DNA of 64,000 bases, from assembly GCF_003050905.1 (NCBI RefSeq), contig NZ_QAOT01000022.1, one strand, 5' to 3'. The notes beneath the pieces are model-generated. The model made no database searches. It saw nothing but the letters and a program-made list of their open reading frames with translations, and was not told where the DNA came from. How positions within the stretch are numbered: position 1 is the first letter of the stretch; every line of letters begins with the position of its first letter. A program made the position numbers and the translations under genes. Shown piece by piece: positions 26,384-35,334 of the stretch. This DNA is from Cereibacter_A azotoformans. Its GTDB lineage: Bacteria; Pseudomonadota; Alphaproteobacteria; Rhodobacterales; Rhodobacteraceae.

Positions 26384-26816
26384 GCTCTGCCGGTTTGCTT
26401 CTTCCTCTTCCTGTTCTGTTCCGAAACCCGTCCGAAACATCGGAGCCGATTTCAAACCGCCAGATCGGCAAACGGTCGAGGCGGGGTCTGCAAGGGTCAG
26501 GGCCCGCAGCCGCCCGGCGTGCGGCGCCGTTCCCTCCCGGCGCCCCCGCTGGCGCTCTGCCGGTTTGCTTCTTCCTCTTCCTGTTCTGTTTCCGAAACCC
26601 GTCCGAAACATCGGAGCCGATTTCAAACCGCCAGATCGGCAAACGGTCGAGGCGGGGTCTGCAAGGGTCAGGGCCCGCAGCCGCCCGGCGTGCGGCGCCG
26701 TTCTCTCCCGGCACCCCCGCAGGCGCTCTGCCGGTTTGCTTCTTCCTCTTCCTGTCCTGTTTCCGAAACCCGTCCGAAACATCCGAGCATTTTCAAAACC
26801 TCCAGATCGGCAAAGC
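26384..26816. repeat. Tandem 170-bp repeats, about 2.5 copies
   Basis: Unit starts are at 26384, 26554 and 26725, each beginning GCTCTGCCGGTTTGCTTCTT. Copies 1 and 2 are nearly identical over 170-171 bp; copy 3 diverges and stops near 26816. Each unit contains the doubled word CCGAAACCCGTCCGAAACAT and a CAGATCGGCAAA segment. The array sits immediately upstream of the PrimPol-helicase gene and between divergent genes, a position typical of replication iterons or a regulatory array. Confidence 0.85.
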
Positions 26817-26939
26817 GGCGCCCGCCCCATGCACATCTTCTTTCACAAATCAAGCCTTTCTGTTCCGCCACTGGCGGGGGCGAAGCGTCTCCCGATCCCG
26901 ACGAGCTTCCGGTGGCCAATCGCAACCACCGAGGACAGG

Positions 26940-29846
26940 ATGTTCCAGCTGACGAGACTGACGGCGACCAAGCCGGCCGAACAGGCAAAACGGGTTGAGC
27001 TCGAGGAGGGCGAACTCAAGAAAACCACCTGCGCCGCCCTGATCCGGGGCCGCATCGAGACGATCACGCTCAAGCGTCCCGAAGATCTCATTCCGCTGCT
27101 CGCCGGCCTGACGACGGCGCAGTCCCTCGTCCTCGGCGTGCCCTGCGACGAAACCGCCACGCAGATCGTCACCCGGAAGATGATGCTCACGCAGGGCCGC
27201 CCGGGCTCCATCGCCCGCACCACCGAGACCTTCCAATTTTCGACTGCCGGGGGCTTCCTGCTCATCGACCACGACGGGCTGGGCGATGGCCGCTGCCTCA
27301 CGCGCGAGGAACTGCTCGAACTGCTTTACGAGGTGGTGCCCGAACTGCGTGGCGTGAAGATCATCGCACTCCCCTCCTCCTCCTCGCACATCTGCCGCAC
27401 CGATACGGGCGAGGACCTGACCGGATCCCGCGGCCTCCATCTCTACATTCCGCTGCTCGATGCCCGAGACATCCCGCGGGTGGGGCTGGTGCTGACCCTC
27501 CGGCTCTGGCTCGCGCGTCATGGCTATGTTCGTGTGGCGCGAAACGGCAACCGGCTTCTGCGCTGCCCCGTCGACACCTCGGTCTGGCAGCCGAACCGGA
27601 TCGTGTTCGCGGCGGGAGCAATCTGCGGCGCGGGGCTCGAGCAGCGCCGCGGCGATCCGGTACTGGTCAATCCGGAGGGGGCGGACGCCTGGGACAGCCG
27701 GGCGACACTGCCCCACCCCGATGCGGCCGCGGAGGAACTGGTCAAGGCGGCGCAGGAGCATGCCCGCGCCCAGGCCCGACAGGCCGCGGAGGAGGCGCGA
27801 GAGACATGGCTTGCAACGGAGCGCCCGGCCCTGCTGCGCAAGCTCGGGGCGGATCCCGCCGCCCGTGAGGAGGAGGAGGCACTGATCCGGGCGGTCGAGA
27901 AGCACATCCTCGGCCCCGAACTCGTCCTCTTCGTGAAGCGCTCCGGCGAACCGAAGTTCTCGCCGGTCCCGGTCGCGGCGGTCCTCGCCGATCGCATCGG
28001 CTATCACCGCGCGATCACCCTCGATCCGGTCGAGCCCGACTACAATGGCCAGGCCGCCGTGGGATGCCTGTTTCTCGATGGCCGTACGCCGGTCCTGCAT
28101 TCGATGGCGCATGGCGGGGCGACTTACCGGCTCGAAGCGGCCCTCCAGATCATCGAGGTCCATCCCGGCCAGATGCGGAAGGCGACCGAGGCCGTCCTGG
28201 CCTGCATGCGGGCCGACGGCCGCTTCTTCGACTGCGGCGGCGTCCTCGTCACCGTCCATGCAGGCCAGCTGCAGGTCATCGACGAACATATGCTCGAGCT
28301 CATGCTCGGCGATCTGCGCTTCCTGAGGCCCGACGCCAAGGGTCATCTGAAGCCGATCGATCCGCCGGTGCGCCTGCTGCGGCAGATCCTGAGCCTCGGC
28401 GCGCAGCGCAGGCTCAATCCGCTGACCGCCGTCCTCAACCGCCCCATCCTGAACGCCGAGGGCAAGCTCCTCGACCGGCCAGGCTATCATGCCGCGGAGG
28501 GGCTCTATCTCGATTTCGAGGTCGAGGACTGGCCGGCGATCCCCGACAGCCTCTCCGATGAGGAGGCCCGGGCGGCTCTCGACGTCATCTGGACCCCGTT
28601 TCGGGACTTCCCCCTCGTCGATGCCGCCTCGCGCGGCGCCCTCCTCGCCGGGATCCTGACGGCGATCCTGCGAGCAGTCCTGCAGACCGCGCCGATGTTC
28701 GTGGGCGATGCCCCGGTCATGGGAACGGGCAAGACCAGCTCGATCGAGACGGTGGCCAGCATCGGGGCCGGGCGGGCGGTCAGCGTCAGCGCACCGATGC
28801 CGGAGAACGATCCCTCCGAAATGCGCAAGCTCCTGACCAGCGCCGCGCTGGGATCCGAGGGAAGCCTCATCTTCGACAACTGCACCGGCACCCTGTCCTC
28901 GGCGCCCCTGAGCGCCTTCCTGACCTCCGAGGCCTGGTCGGACCGGCTGCTTGGTGCCAACATCCTGCGGGACGGTCTTCCCACCCGGATCCTCGTCGGC
29001 GCGACCGGCACCAACATCGCGCTTGACGGCGAACTGCAGCGCCGGGCGCTGCGCTGGCGCATCGATGCCCGGGTCGAGCAGCCCGGCGAAAGGCGCTTCG
29101 CGTTCTGCCCGAAGGAACTCGCGCTCAAGATGCACAAGGACATCGTCTGCGCGGCCCTGGCCTTCGTGCGGGCTTCCCTGGCGGCGGACCTCCCGGCGCC
29201 GCCCTTCCGCTTCGCCTCCTTCACCGCCTGGGACCGGCTCGTGCGCACCGCCGTGCGCCATGCCGAGGCGCTCTCGAACGGCTGGTTCGCCGACCCGGTG
29301 CCCGGAACAATGCGCGCGCTGCATGAGACCGACGATGCGATTCATCTCCACGACCTTCTCTGCGCCCTTCAGGAGCGTTTCGGTGCCCTCCCCTTCTCGG
29401 CACGGGATCTTTACGAGGGGATGGAGGCCGGCCATGCCGGCCATCTTGCCGACCTTCTCGCCGGCCTCACCCAGCGCTCCGAACGGCTCTCCTCGAAGAG
29501 CATCGGACGCTACCTGAGCCAGTACTGCGACCGGCCCTGTGGCGATCTCGTGCTGCGCGCCCGCCGCGGCGGCAAGGCGCTGACCTTCGTCGTGGCGGAG
29601 TGGATCCCGCCGGCGGCGCCTCCGGAGGAGGCCCCGCCCGCTGCCTCGGAGGCGCAACCCCTGCCCGTGGACATCTTCGGACTCGAGTTCACCTGGCAGG
29701 GCGAGCGTTTCCGCGCCCTCGCCCTCGATCGTCAGCAGCCCCTCCCGATCCTCGCCTGCTCCCTCGCCCGGGGCACGAGCCGGCGTTTCGCTGAAAGAAC
29801 GGTCCACGAAGCCCTTGAGCAGGAAACGCGCGGCCCGGGCGCGTGA
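26940..29846 (+). CDS. Primase-polymerase (AEP) / P-loop helicase fusion, 968 aa
   Basis: Start at the ATG at 26940 (MFQLTRLTATKPAEQ) after AGGACAGG; the frame is open farther upstream only through the repeats. Archaeo-eukaryotic primase signatures: LLIDHDG (Asp110/Asp112), SRGLHLYIPL (His167) and VDTSVWQPNRIVFAAG (Asp212). A long linker follows, then a helicase-type ATPase with Walker A VMGTGKTSS (about 595), LIFDNCTG, and ILVGATGTN. Prim-pol/helicase fusions replicate plasmids and integrated elements. With the upstream tandem repeats this is the best replication-initiation candidate in the window. The exact subfamily cannot be named here. Confidence 0.8.
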   Translation: MFQLTRLTATKPAEQAKRVELEEGELKKTTCAALIRGRIETITLKRPEDLIPLLAGLTTAQSLVLGVPCDETATQIVTRKMMLTQGRPGSIARTTETFQFSTAGGFLLIDHDGLGDGRCLTREELLELLYEVVPELRGVKIIALPSSSSHICRTDTGEDLTGSRGLHLYIPLLDARDIPRVGLVLTLRLWLARHGYVRVARNGNRLLRCPVDTSVWQPNRIVFAAGAICGAGLEQRRGDPVLVNPEGADAWDSRATLPHPDAAAEELVKAAQEHARAQARQAAEEARETWLATERPALLRKLGADPAAREEEEALIRAVEKHILGPELVLFVKRSGEPKFSPVPVAAVLADRIGYHRAITLDPVEPDYNGQAAVGCLFLDGRTPVLHSMAHGGATYRLEAALQIIEVHPGQMRKATEAVLACMRADGRFFDCGGVLVTVHAGQLQVIDEHMLELMLGDLRFLRPDAKGHLKPIDPPVRLLRQILSLGAQRRLNPLTAVLNRPILNAEGKLLDRPGYHAAEGLYLDFEVEDWPAIPDSLSDEEARAALDVIWTPFRDFPLVDAASRGALLAGILTAILRAVLQTAPMFVGDAPVMGTGKTSSIETVASIGAGRAVSVSAPMPENDPSEMRKLLTSAALGSEGSLIFDNCTGTLSSAPLSAFLTSEAWSDRLLGANILRDGLPTRILVGATGTNIALDGELQRRALRWRIDARVEQPGERRFAFCPKELALKMHKDIVCAALAFVRASLAADLPAPPFRFASFTAWDRLVRTAVRHAEALSNGWFADPVPGTMRALHETDDAIHLHDLLCALQERFGALPFSARDLYEGMEAGHAGHLADLLAGLTQRSERLSSKSIGRYLSQYCDRPCGDLVLRARRGGKALTFVVAEWIPPAAPPEEAPPAASEAQPLPVDIFGLEFTWQGERFRALALDRQQPLPILACSLARGTSRRFAERTVHEALEQETRGPGA

Positions 29847-30178
29847 TCTCCCCTTCCCCCGGACCGGCCGCATCGTGCCGGGGGAAGGGAATGCGGGAGC
29901 CGGGGCTGCCGGAGGCCGGGGCGAGAACCGAGCCGAGACTGCTCGAATACCCTGCGGCCCACCTGCCGATGATGTCTGGCTCTACGGGACGCACCGCATG
30001 GCCGGCACGAAAAGTTCAAAAGTCGGCGGAAAGATAACGGTGCCCCCCCCCCGAGGCCGCCCGTTCTCGGTCCCACCGTTGCGGAACCGCCGGGAACTTC
30101 GTAGGCAGGTCTCGAACAGGTCTTGTCGACCCGGTGGTTGGGCCTCGGCAGACCTGCTGCGCGATGGAAAGGACAGGC

Positions 30179-30544
30179 ATGCCTCTCGCCCCCGAGCGCC
30201 AGAAGGAACAGTGGAAGGTCTATACGCGGGACCGCCGCAGGGCCCTGCGGGAGGTCGAACTCATGCAGCTCTCCGTCTGGGTCCCCAGGGAGGCCCGCGA
30301 CGCGGTTCTTGCCCTGCTGCAGCCCCATACGGATCGGGCGCGGCTGATCTCCCTGCTGGCGGGGATCACGCCCTACGACCGCGCCCTGGCGCTTGGCCTG
30401 CTGCAGGCGATTGGGGGCCCTCTCACCATCGAGGAGGTCGAGGCGATCGTCGAGTTCCGCCGCGCCGGCCGGCGGGCGGAGGAGGCGCAGGCGGCCGTCA
30501 TCCGCCACCGGCTGCCACCCGCTCTCGCCGAACCGCCCCGCTAG
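30179..30544 (+). CDS. Small protein with ribbon-helix-helix-like segment
   Basis: Start at the ATG at 30179 (MPLAPERQKEQWKVYTRDRR), with AAAGGA upstream. 121 aa. The segment MQLSVWVPREARDAVLALLQ has the strand-then-helix pattern of CopG/Arc-type ribbon-helix-helix proteins, followed by helices (LISLLAGITPYDRALALGLL; LTIEEVEAIVEFRRAGRRAE). It follows the PrimPol-helicase gene by 330 bp on the same strand and may be its regulator. The family assignment is tentative. A run of ten C residues lies in the gap at 30043-30052. Confidence 0.6.
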   Translation: MPLAPERQKEQWKVYTRDRRRALREVELMQLSVWVPREARDAVLALLQPHTDRARLISLLAGITPYDRALALGLLQAIGGPLTIEEVEAIVEFRRAGRRAEEAQAAVIRHRLPPALAEPPR

Positions 30545-30590
30545 CCCCGGGGCAGGCAGGAACGCACCCGGAAACAGATCCCGTTCTGGC

Positions 30591-30848
30591 TCATATCTCC
30601 CGCACGTCCTCGAGTTCGTCGAGGAGGAGCGCTTCCTCATCCAGAGACATGTCTTCAATCCGTTCTCCGGTCCCGCTGTCGGAGAGACCGCAGAGTTGCT
30701 CGAACTGCGCGACCGTCATGAGCACGAAGCGGCGTTTGCCATGGTCGGTGAGACTGACCGGGCCGGCGGCCGCGGCGGCCAGAACGTCCCCCACCCTGCG
30801 GGAGAGGGCGGTTTTCGGGAAATCTTTTAGCAGTCTGACGGGAGGCAT
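30591..30848 (-). CDS. Orphan Phd/YefM-type antitoxin
   Basis: About 85 aa from the ATG at 30848 (a GTG at 30854 is possible). The motif VGDVLAAAAAGPVSLTDHGK, then RRFVLMTVAQFEQLCGL, is the DNA-binding N-terminal half of Phd/YefM antitoxins, and the acidic C-terminal tail (LDEEALLLDELEDVREI) would be the toxin-neutralising part. No toxin gene follows downstream, where the convergent 121-aa gene ends 46 bp away. It may act as a solitary repressor or anti-addiction gene. Confidence 0.75.
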   Translation of the reverse strand: MPPVRLLKDFPKTALSRRVGDVLAAAAAGPVSLTDHGKRRFVLMTVAQFEQLCGLSDSGTGERIEDMSLDEEALLLDELEDVREI

Positions 30849-31083
30849 GAGCACCGTTCCTTTCGCATGATCGCAAATTACGTAATTTGCGTCAGACCTC
30901 CAGCCGAAGCGCCTGCTCCTCCGTCAGGTGGTGGCAAAGGGCTTCTTCTGGAGATTAATCTTGCGGTGGAGATGAAGGTCGGGGCCGGACAGGCCCGAAG
31001 GCATCCGCCTGGCGCAGGGCTGCGCGGGGAGCTTCTGCGCCCGGGCAAACAGGCACCCGGATCCGGTCTGGTCGCCCGAGGTG

Positions 31084-31123
31084 CTGGAGGGATGACGGAA
31101 GGACTGGAGGGATGACGGAAGGA
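31084..31123. repeat. Two tandem copies of a 20-bp unit
   Basis: CTGGAGGGATGACGGAAGGA occurs at 31084-31103 and again, exactly, at 31104-31123. The pair ends 21 bp before the palindromic operator of the small-RNA promoter and may belong to its control region. Confidence 0.8.
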
Positions 31124-31143
31124 TGGGCTCACCCCCTCCTTAT

Positions 31144-31192
31144 AGACATGTCTCAGAAATGTCTTGACGCAGCGAGGCCCTGGCGCTACATT
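31144..31192 (+). promoter_or_regulatory. Near-consensus sigma-70 promoter with palindromic operator
   Basis: TTGACG at 31164-31169 and TACATT at 31187-31192 are separated by exactly 17 bp, matching five and four of six consensus bases. Directly upstream lies the perfect 10-bp palindrome AGACATGTCT (31144-31153) and an imperfect second copy AGAAATGTCT (31155-31164), 11 bp apart, i.e. one helical turn, overlapping the -35 box. This is the layout of a repressor or activator operator. Transcription should start near 31199. Confidence 0.65.
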
Positions 31193-31198
31193 CATCCC

Positions 31199-31392
31199 GT
31201 CCACCGCCGGATAGGCGGAGACCGCGCGAGAGAAGAAGTTGGTCCTCGTACCCCTTGAGGGGTTGCGAATTAGGAGAGGCAACTCTTCGGATTTCCGTCT
31301 TCTCTCGCGCACCCCAGCCAGATCACGCAAGCGGCAAAGCCCCGGCCGATCCGTCAATCCTCGTACCCTGAAAAGCCGGAACCTTCCGGCCC
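31199..31392 (+). ncRNA. Candidate structured non-coding RNA
   Basis: Downstream of the promoter no reading frame with natural composition exists, but the folding potential is high. Hairpin CCGCC-GGATA-GGCGG is at 31204-31218. A 13-bp perfect closing stem pairs 31224-31236 with 31298-31310 (extended by a G-C after one mismatch). Within it, CCCC-TTGA-GGGG lies at 31251-31262 and TTGC/GCAA at 31263-31266/31279-31282, exposing a loop that contains TTAGGAGAG. The word TCCTCGTACCC occurs at 31243 and again at 31358. A hairpin GCCGGA-ACCT-TCCGGC at 31375-31390 may mark the 3' end, without a U-tract. The family is not recognised. Confidence 0.5.
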
Positions 31393-32073
31393 GACGACGC
31401 GGGGCCCTTCATGAGGGCCGACATCATCCAGCGTGGGGAGCCGGGCGATGACCGTCCGGGGGCGCCTGTCAAGCCACGGAGATGGCGGCGACGCACCGGA
31501 ACGCGATCCTGCCTGTTCCGCCAGCGGCAATCTCCGTCACCGGCAGGGTCTACCCGCATCCCTCCAGGGCTCGGCCTCGTGAGGAAGGTGCGGGCGGGGG
31601 GCATACGGTCCGGGGAATGCGTGGGGGATGACGGCTCCGACCTCCCGGTTGCGCGGGCTGCGGCCCGCGGGGATGGCATTCCCGGGATCCAGATCCGCAA
31701 GCGTTGCAAGAGCGCGGTCCGCTTGTCCGGGAGCCCGCGCGGCTTGCCTCCCACGCCTCTCCAGCCGATGCGACGGCAGGGCCGCCCCGAAGCTCGCGCT
31801 CCTTCGAGCGGGGGCTGCCGCGCGCCCTCCGGCCGCCTGGATCCCCCGGCCCGGGGCGGGGGGCAGGCGGCCGAGCCTTCGGGATGGGTGGACCCGTTTT
31901 CCGTAAGGTGCGAGCGGCAAGAGCGGCGGCCCGGGAAACCGCAGACAGGTGCCTGTCGTGGCGGCGCGCGCGGCAGGCCTGCCTCATGCGGCCCGGGGAC
32001 CTGCGGGCATCCCGACGATCCGACAGTCCACCGACCGTCGCCGCCTCCAGGCTTCAGGCGCCCGCCCGGTCCT
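31393..32073. other. Intergenic, no gene supported
   Basis: Long open frames cross this 680-bp region on both strands, as expected at this GC content, but none has protein-like composition or a ribosome-binding site. I see no repeat or hairpin of note. Confidence 0.4.
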
Positions 32074-32457
32074 TCAGGGCGAGAGCCTGCTGATGAGGGC
32101 GTTGAGGCCCGCGGTCGGTCCCGTCACCGCCGCGATGCGCCCCAACAGTGTCAGTGCCGCCGCCCGCTCCTCGGCGGTCATCGGGGGCAGGCCCCCCGCC
32201 GCTTCCACCCGGGCCGCATAATCCTCGAGAATGGCCGCCACCGCCGTGATGGCCTCCTGGCTTCCCGGTTCGGCAGAGGCCAGGGCGGCGGCGAGCTGGG
32301 GGGTGCTCACGAGGGCCGAGATGGTCTCGATCTGCACGGGCGAGGGGGCGAAGACCTCCGGAAGCGGCTCGGGAGGGGCGGTCACCACCGTCTGGCCGGC
32401 CCAGCCGGCCAGGGGAGGGAGGGTGAGAAGAAGCGCGGCTGCGGTCCGTTTCAGCAT
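32074..32457 (-). CDS. Small exported protein of the barrel/small-protein pair, intact locus
   Basis: 127 aa from the ATG at 32457, with GGAGGATGAC directly upstream and the stop of the preceding barrel gene only two bases before the ATG. Signal peptide MLKRTAAALLLTLPPLAGWA. The body is helical (ETISALVSTPQLAAALASAE, GLPPMTAEERAAALTLLGRI). A clear paralogue lies at 50526. The tight coupling to the outer-membrane barrel implies a joint function at the envelope. The family is not recognised. Confidence 0.75.
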   Translation of the reverse strand: MLKRTAAALLLTLPPLAGWAGQTVVTAPPEPLPEVFAPSPVQIETISALVSTPQLAAALASAEPGSQEAITAVAAILEDYAARVEAAGGLPPMTAEERAAALTLLGRIAAVTGPTAGLNALISRLSP

Positions 32458-32458
32458 G

Positions 32459-33268
32459 TCATCCTCCCAGCCCGAAGGCATTCCTGAGCGCGAAGGACAG
32501 CGACAGCGTGGCGCGCCGGCTGTCCTCCTCGTCAAAGACATCGTTGCAGGTCAGCGACACCGAGACCCCCTTCACGCCCGGGACCTTCACGCCCAGGCCG
32601 ATGTTGGCATAGTCGCCGCTGTAGGAAATGCTGGCGCCAAGATGCTCGGTCAGCCCGAGGCCGAAGCCCGCGATGAGGCCGGGATCATCGTCACGCGCAT
32701 GCGATCCCACGCCCAGCGTCACCATGTAGGGCTTGCCCCAGCTGCCGCCGAGATGGCCGAACTTCGTGAGCGCCACGGTGGTTTCGACGGAATTGTCCGA
32801 AGCGTCTCCCCAGGTTGCGACATTGTCGAACCCGATGGCCGCATGGAGATTGAGGTCCGGATCGCCGATCCTGCGGCCGAACTTGAGCGACAGGAAGCCC
32901 GAGTCGCCGAAGTCGCGGTCCTCCACCGAGGTGACGTTCAGGCTGGCCTGCATGCCGATCCCGGTGGCGGCATCGCCGAAGCCCGCGCCGAAGCTGAGCG
33001 AGCCATCGACATCGTCCCCGCCCGTGTCCACGCGCTTGTCCGTCCCGGAGATGGACCCGAAAATGGTCCCGCCCGGGGCGACGGTGCCCGAGCCGATGCC
33101 CTGCATGGTCACGTTCGCCGACGGGCGCGAGGCGGCGTCAAGGGCCTGAAGGAGCCCCAGGAGGTCCTGCTGGGCGGCGCCCTGGGCGAGGGCGGTTGAG
33201 GGCAGGAGAGCCGAGGCCGCGACCAGCGCCCATCCTCGCAGACCTCCGACTGATACTGTTTCTGCCAC
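32459..33268 (-). CDS. Predicted outer-membrane beta-barrel protein, GTG start
   Basis: The start is the GTG at 33268, selected by AGGAG seven bases upstream and by the export signal it yields (GWALVAASALLPSTALAQ). The rest alternates polar and hydrophobic residues with many Gly, as in a small beta-barrel: GSLSFGAGFGDAATGIGMQA, GFLSLKFGRRIGDPDLNLHA, GASISYSGDYANIGLGVKVP, and it ends LSFALRNAFGLGG. 269 aa. It is the first gene of a pair with the small exported protein. A deleted copy sits at 50365. Function (porin, adhesin or biofilm-related) cannot be told. Confidence 0.7.
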   Translation of the reverse strand: MAETVSVGGLRGWALVAASALLPSTALAQGAAQQDLLGLLQALDAASRPSANVTMQGIGSGTVAPGGTIFGSISGTDKRVDTGGDDVDGSLSFGAGFGDAATGIGMQASLNVTSVEDRDFGDSGFLSLKFGRRIGDPDLNLHAAIGFDNVATWGDASDNSVETTVALTKFGHLGGSWGKPYMVTLGVGSHARDDDPGLIAGFGLGLTEHLGASISYSGDYANIGLGVKVPGVKGVSVSLTCNDVFDEEDSRRATLSLSFALRNAFGLGG

Positions 33269-33284
33269 CGTGTCACTCCTGGGG

Positions 33285-34643
33285 GTTGAGGGGGTCATGC
33301 GCGGGGAGGCGAGCGGGTCTGCCGTCGGCCTGGGCTCTCTTGTCGGCCCCGATCGGGGCTGCATCCATCCCGGACCTGGGCCGCGACCGACCCATCCTCT
33401 GCAGCCGGGGACGGATGTGCCCCCGGTCCCGCTCCGGGCGTTGATCGGATGGAATGCCGCAAGGTCGGTCAAGTCGGGTAATCCCGTTTCGATGTCCAAT
33501 TGCACTCCCTGCAATTGAACACGGTTCACCTGTCGAATTCCACCCGGTCGAAAGATAACGGCGGTGTCGTGATATAGAACCTTTGACGACACGCCGCGGG
33601 GAAACCTCAGGGTCGGGGATGAATCCTGCCGCATTGCACCTGCCCCAAAGCGCTTCCGAAAGCCAGGACCCCCTTCGGAAGGGGAGTGAAATGCGGGGAG
33701 GCGATCTTAAGTTACAGCGAAAGAACGTGGCCTCAATGCCACGGCAATGCGCAATGACTCGTCGCGGCAGGGCAGCAAAAATCGCTCACCGCCTCACAGG
33801 GCAGCCTGATCCGCGGCCAGGTAAAGCCGCCGATGGCGTCGGATCCTGTCCCGATTGGCCGGGCATTGTCCGCCCAATGGGCGTGCCATGATCTAACGGG
33901 CTGAGAAGTGGCGGCCGCGGGCAGTGGTGGCAGTCACCCGCGGCCTGACCGTCCGAGCCGCTTAGGGGACGGAATCGGCGGCTTTCGGGAGCATAGCATC
34001 AGCCTGTGCCAGATATCCTGCGTCATTTTTTCGGGACGGGCTTTTAAGGGAATTCCTCTCACGCCGGTATTCCGCGGCCCGCGCGCCCCCGAATCCGGAG
34101 GCCATCGGAGCTTGCGGCTGCGGAAGGATGTCAATCCGACATGGCTTCCGCGGAGTGACAGGATTGTCACCCGGGCCATGCGCAAGTGCAAAGAGAGAAC
34201 GCAGAGACATTCGTGATGGTAATACTGCGGCGGGATCGTGCCCGGGCTCGTTGGCCCGTGGACGACGGTCAGAAGCCCGCTTCGAACGCAGGCCCGCACC
34301 CTCTCGACAGGGAAATTGGAGCGGGATGGGTCGCGCGTCACTTCATGGGGGAAGCCCTGTCCGATCTTGATCGGCGTCTTGCCGACGGTTCCCGGGCCGC
34401 GATTGCAACGGTGTGGCGTAGCGTGCTGGTCGCGTTCGCACCGACCGCGGTGTCGAGGGCGCACGGGATGATGCCTTGCATGATCATGGCCGCGTTCCGA
34501 TCCTGTGACCGGCCTCTGCCGGCGGAGATCATCCTCCGCAAGCTCTGGCCGTCGATGTGGGCGCCTGGCCGGCCGAAATCCTGCGGGATCCCGTCAAGGG
34601 GATGCGGCTGGCTTTCGCGGCAGGCTGTGCCGGCACAGGCCTG
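33285..34643. other. Long non-coding stretch
   Basis: About 1.36 kb with no supportable gene. A short frame at 33583-33891 lacks a family and a ribosome-binding site. A small hairpin GCCC-AAT-GGGC lies at 33870-33880. The lower-GC part near 34000-34060 may hold promoter sequences. Degraded coding sequence may be present at 34250-34600 but is not recognisable. Confidence 0.35.
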
Positions 34644-35057
34644 TCAGGAGGAGCTCTCCCTGTTGAGCAACTCCACGATGCGCAGCGCCGTCTCGATCCG
34701 AATGTCCGCATCGAGGCGCAGATGCATCATCCCGGGATCCCCTGAAACGGGCGGGGACAGGAGGTAGGGCGGGGCGGGATGGTCCCTGCGGGCCGCTTCG
34801 GCTTTGCCGGTCTCCCTGCGCAGCGCTTCCAGTCTCACCTGGACCGGGTCTATCTCCCGGTCCTCGATCCCGAACAGGCTGGCCAGGGCCAGAACCTTCT
34901 GGCGCGGCGGCCGTGTGAGGCCGCGACAGTACCGGTTATAGGTATCCCGGCTTATGCCGGCCCGACGCGCCAGTTCGGCCTGGGACAGGCCGCTCTGCTC
35001 CGTCAGCTCCTGCAGGCGCCGTGCCCATTCGGGCAGTGTCTCCTCCTCGTCCATCAT
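34644..35057 (-). CDS. XRE-family transcriptional regulator
   Basis: 137 aa. An N-terminal helix-turn-helix typical of XRE/Cro proteins is clear: RLQELTEQSGLSQAELARRA, GISRDTYNRYCRGLTRPPRQ, KVLALASLFGI. The C-terminal part (DADIRIETALRIVELLNRES) is likely for dimerisation. Start at 35057 or the next ATG at 35054. Directly repeated GGTATGTC boxes 35-50 bp upstream suggest autoregulation. The neighbouring genes on the plus strand could also be targets. Confidence 0.85.
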   Translation of the reverse strand: MMDEEETLPEWARRLQELTEQSGLSQAELARRAGISRDTYNRYCRGLTRPPRQKVLALASLFGIEDREIDPVQVRLEALRRETGKAEAARRDHPAPPYLLSPPVSGDPGMMHLRLDADIRIETALRIVELLNRESSS

Positions 35058-35090
35058 CCTCTTCCGTCCTCTGCGCGTTCAGCAGTTGCA

Positions 35091-35109
35091 GGTATGTCGT
35101 TGGTATGTC
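35091..35109. promoter_or_regulatory. Direct GGTATGTC repeats, likely XRE operator
   Basis: GGTATGTC is at 35091-35098 and 35102-35109, with 11-bp periodicity, so both boxes face the same side of the helix. They lie between the XRE gene start and the plus-strand gene at 35335. Confidence 0.5.
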
Positions 35110-35269
35110 CTGCATGTTCCTGCGTCAATCAGGTATAATCACGACACTAATGCGCGCAACTTGCGGATTGCGTCGAGGCGCGCAGGGTGCGGCCGACAGG
35201 GCGAGCTTTCCGGGTTTCATCGTTTTTCGATTAAATCAGTTAGTTGACGGGGGGCTCGCAGGTCCCCGG

Positions 35270-35299
35270 TTGACGGAGGCCTCAAGCTTGTCGTATAGT
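35270..35299 (+). promoter_or_regulatory. Sigma-70-like promoter for the gene at 35335
   Basis: TTGACG at 35270-35275 and TATAGT at 35294-35299 are separated by 18 bp. The predicted start near 35306 leaves a 29-nt leader containing the GAGGAG ribosome-binding site before the ATG at 35335. Confidence 0.6.
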
Positions 35300-35334
35300 A
35301 TGCTGCATAATTGTCGTTTATCATGAGGAGCCTC

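Noticed and set aside
26384..26816. CRISPR array
   Set aside because: The units are about 170 bp and nearly identical throughout, with no short repeat/unique spacer pattern. No cas gene is present in the window.
26850..29873. A 1007-residue open frame on the minus strand
   Set aside because: It is the mirror of the PrimPol-helicase gene. Its Asp/Gly/Arg/His-rich composition has no motifs; long antisense frames are expected at this GC content.
30043..30052. Run of ten C residues as a phase-variation tract
   Set aside because: It lies in a gap between genes, not in a coding region or between promoter boxes that I can recognise. It may also be a sequencing-prone homopolymer.
31411..32487. A 358-residue plus-strand frame
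   Set aside because: Arg/Pro/Gly-rich without a ribosome-binding site; its 3' part is antisense to the small exported protein gene.
30028..33561. Shared 12-mer GAAAGATAACGG at 30029 and 33550
   Set aside because: Many chance 12-mer matches are expected in 64 kb; there is no extended similarity around it.
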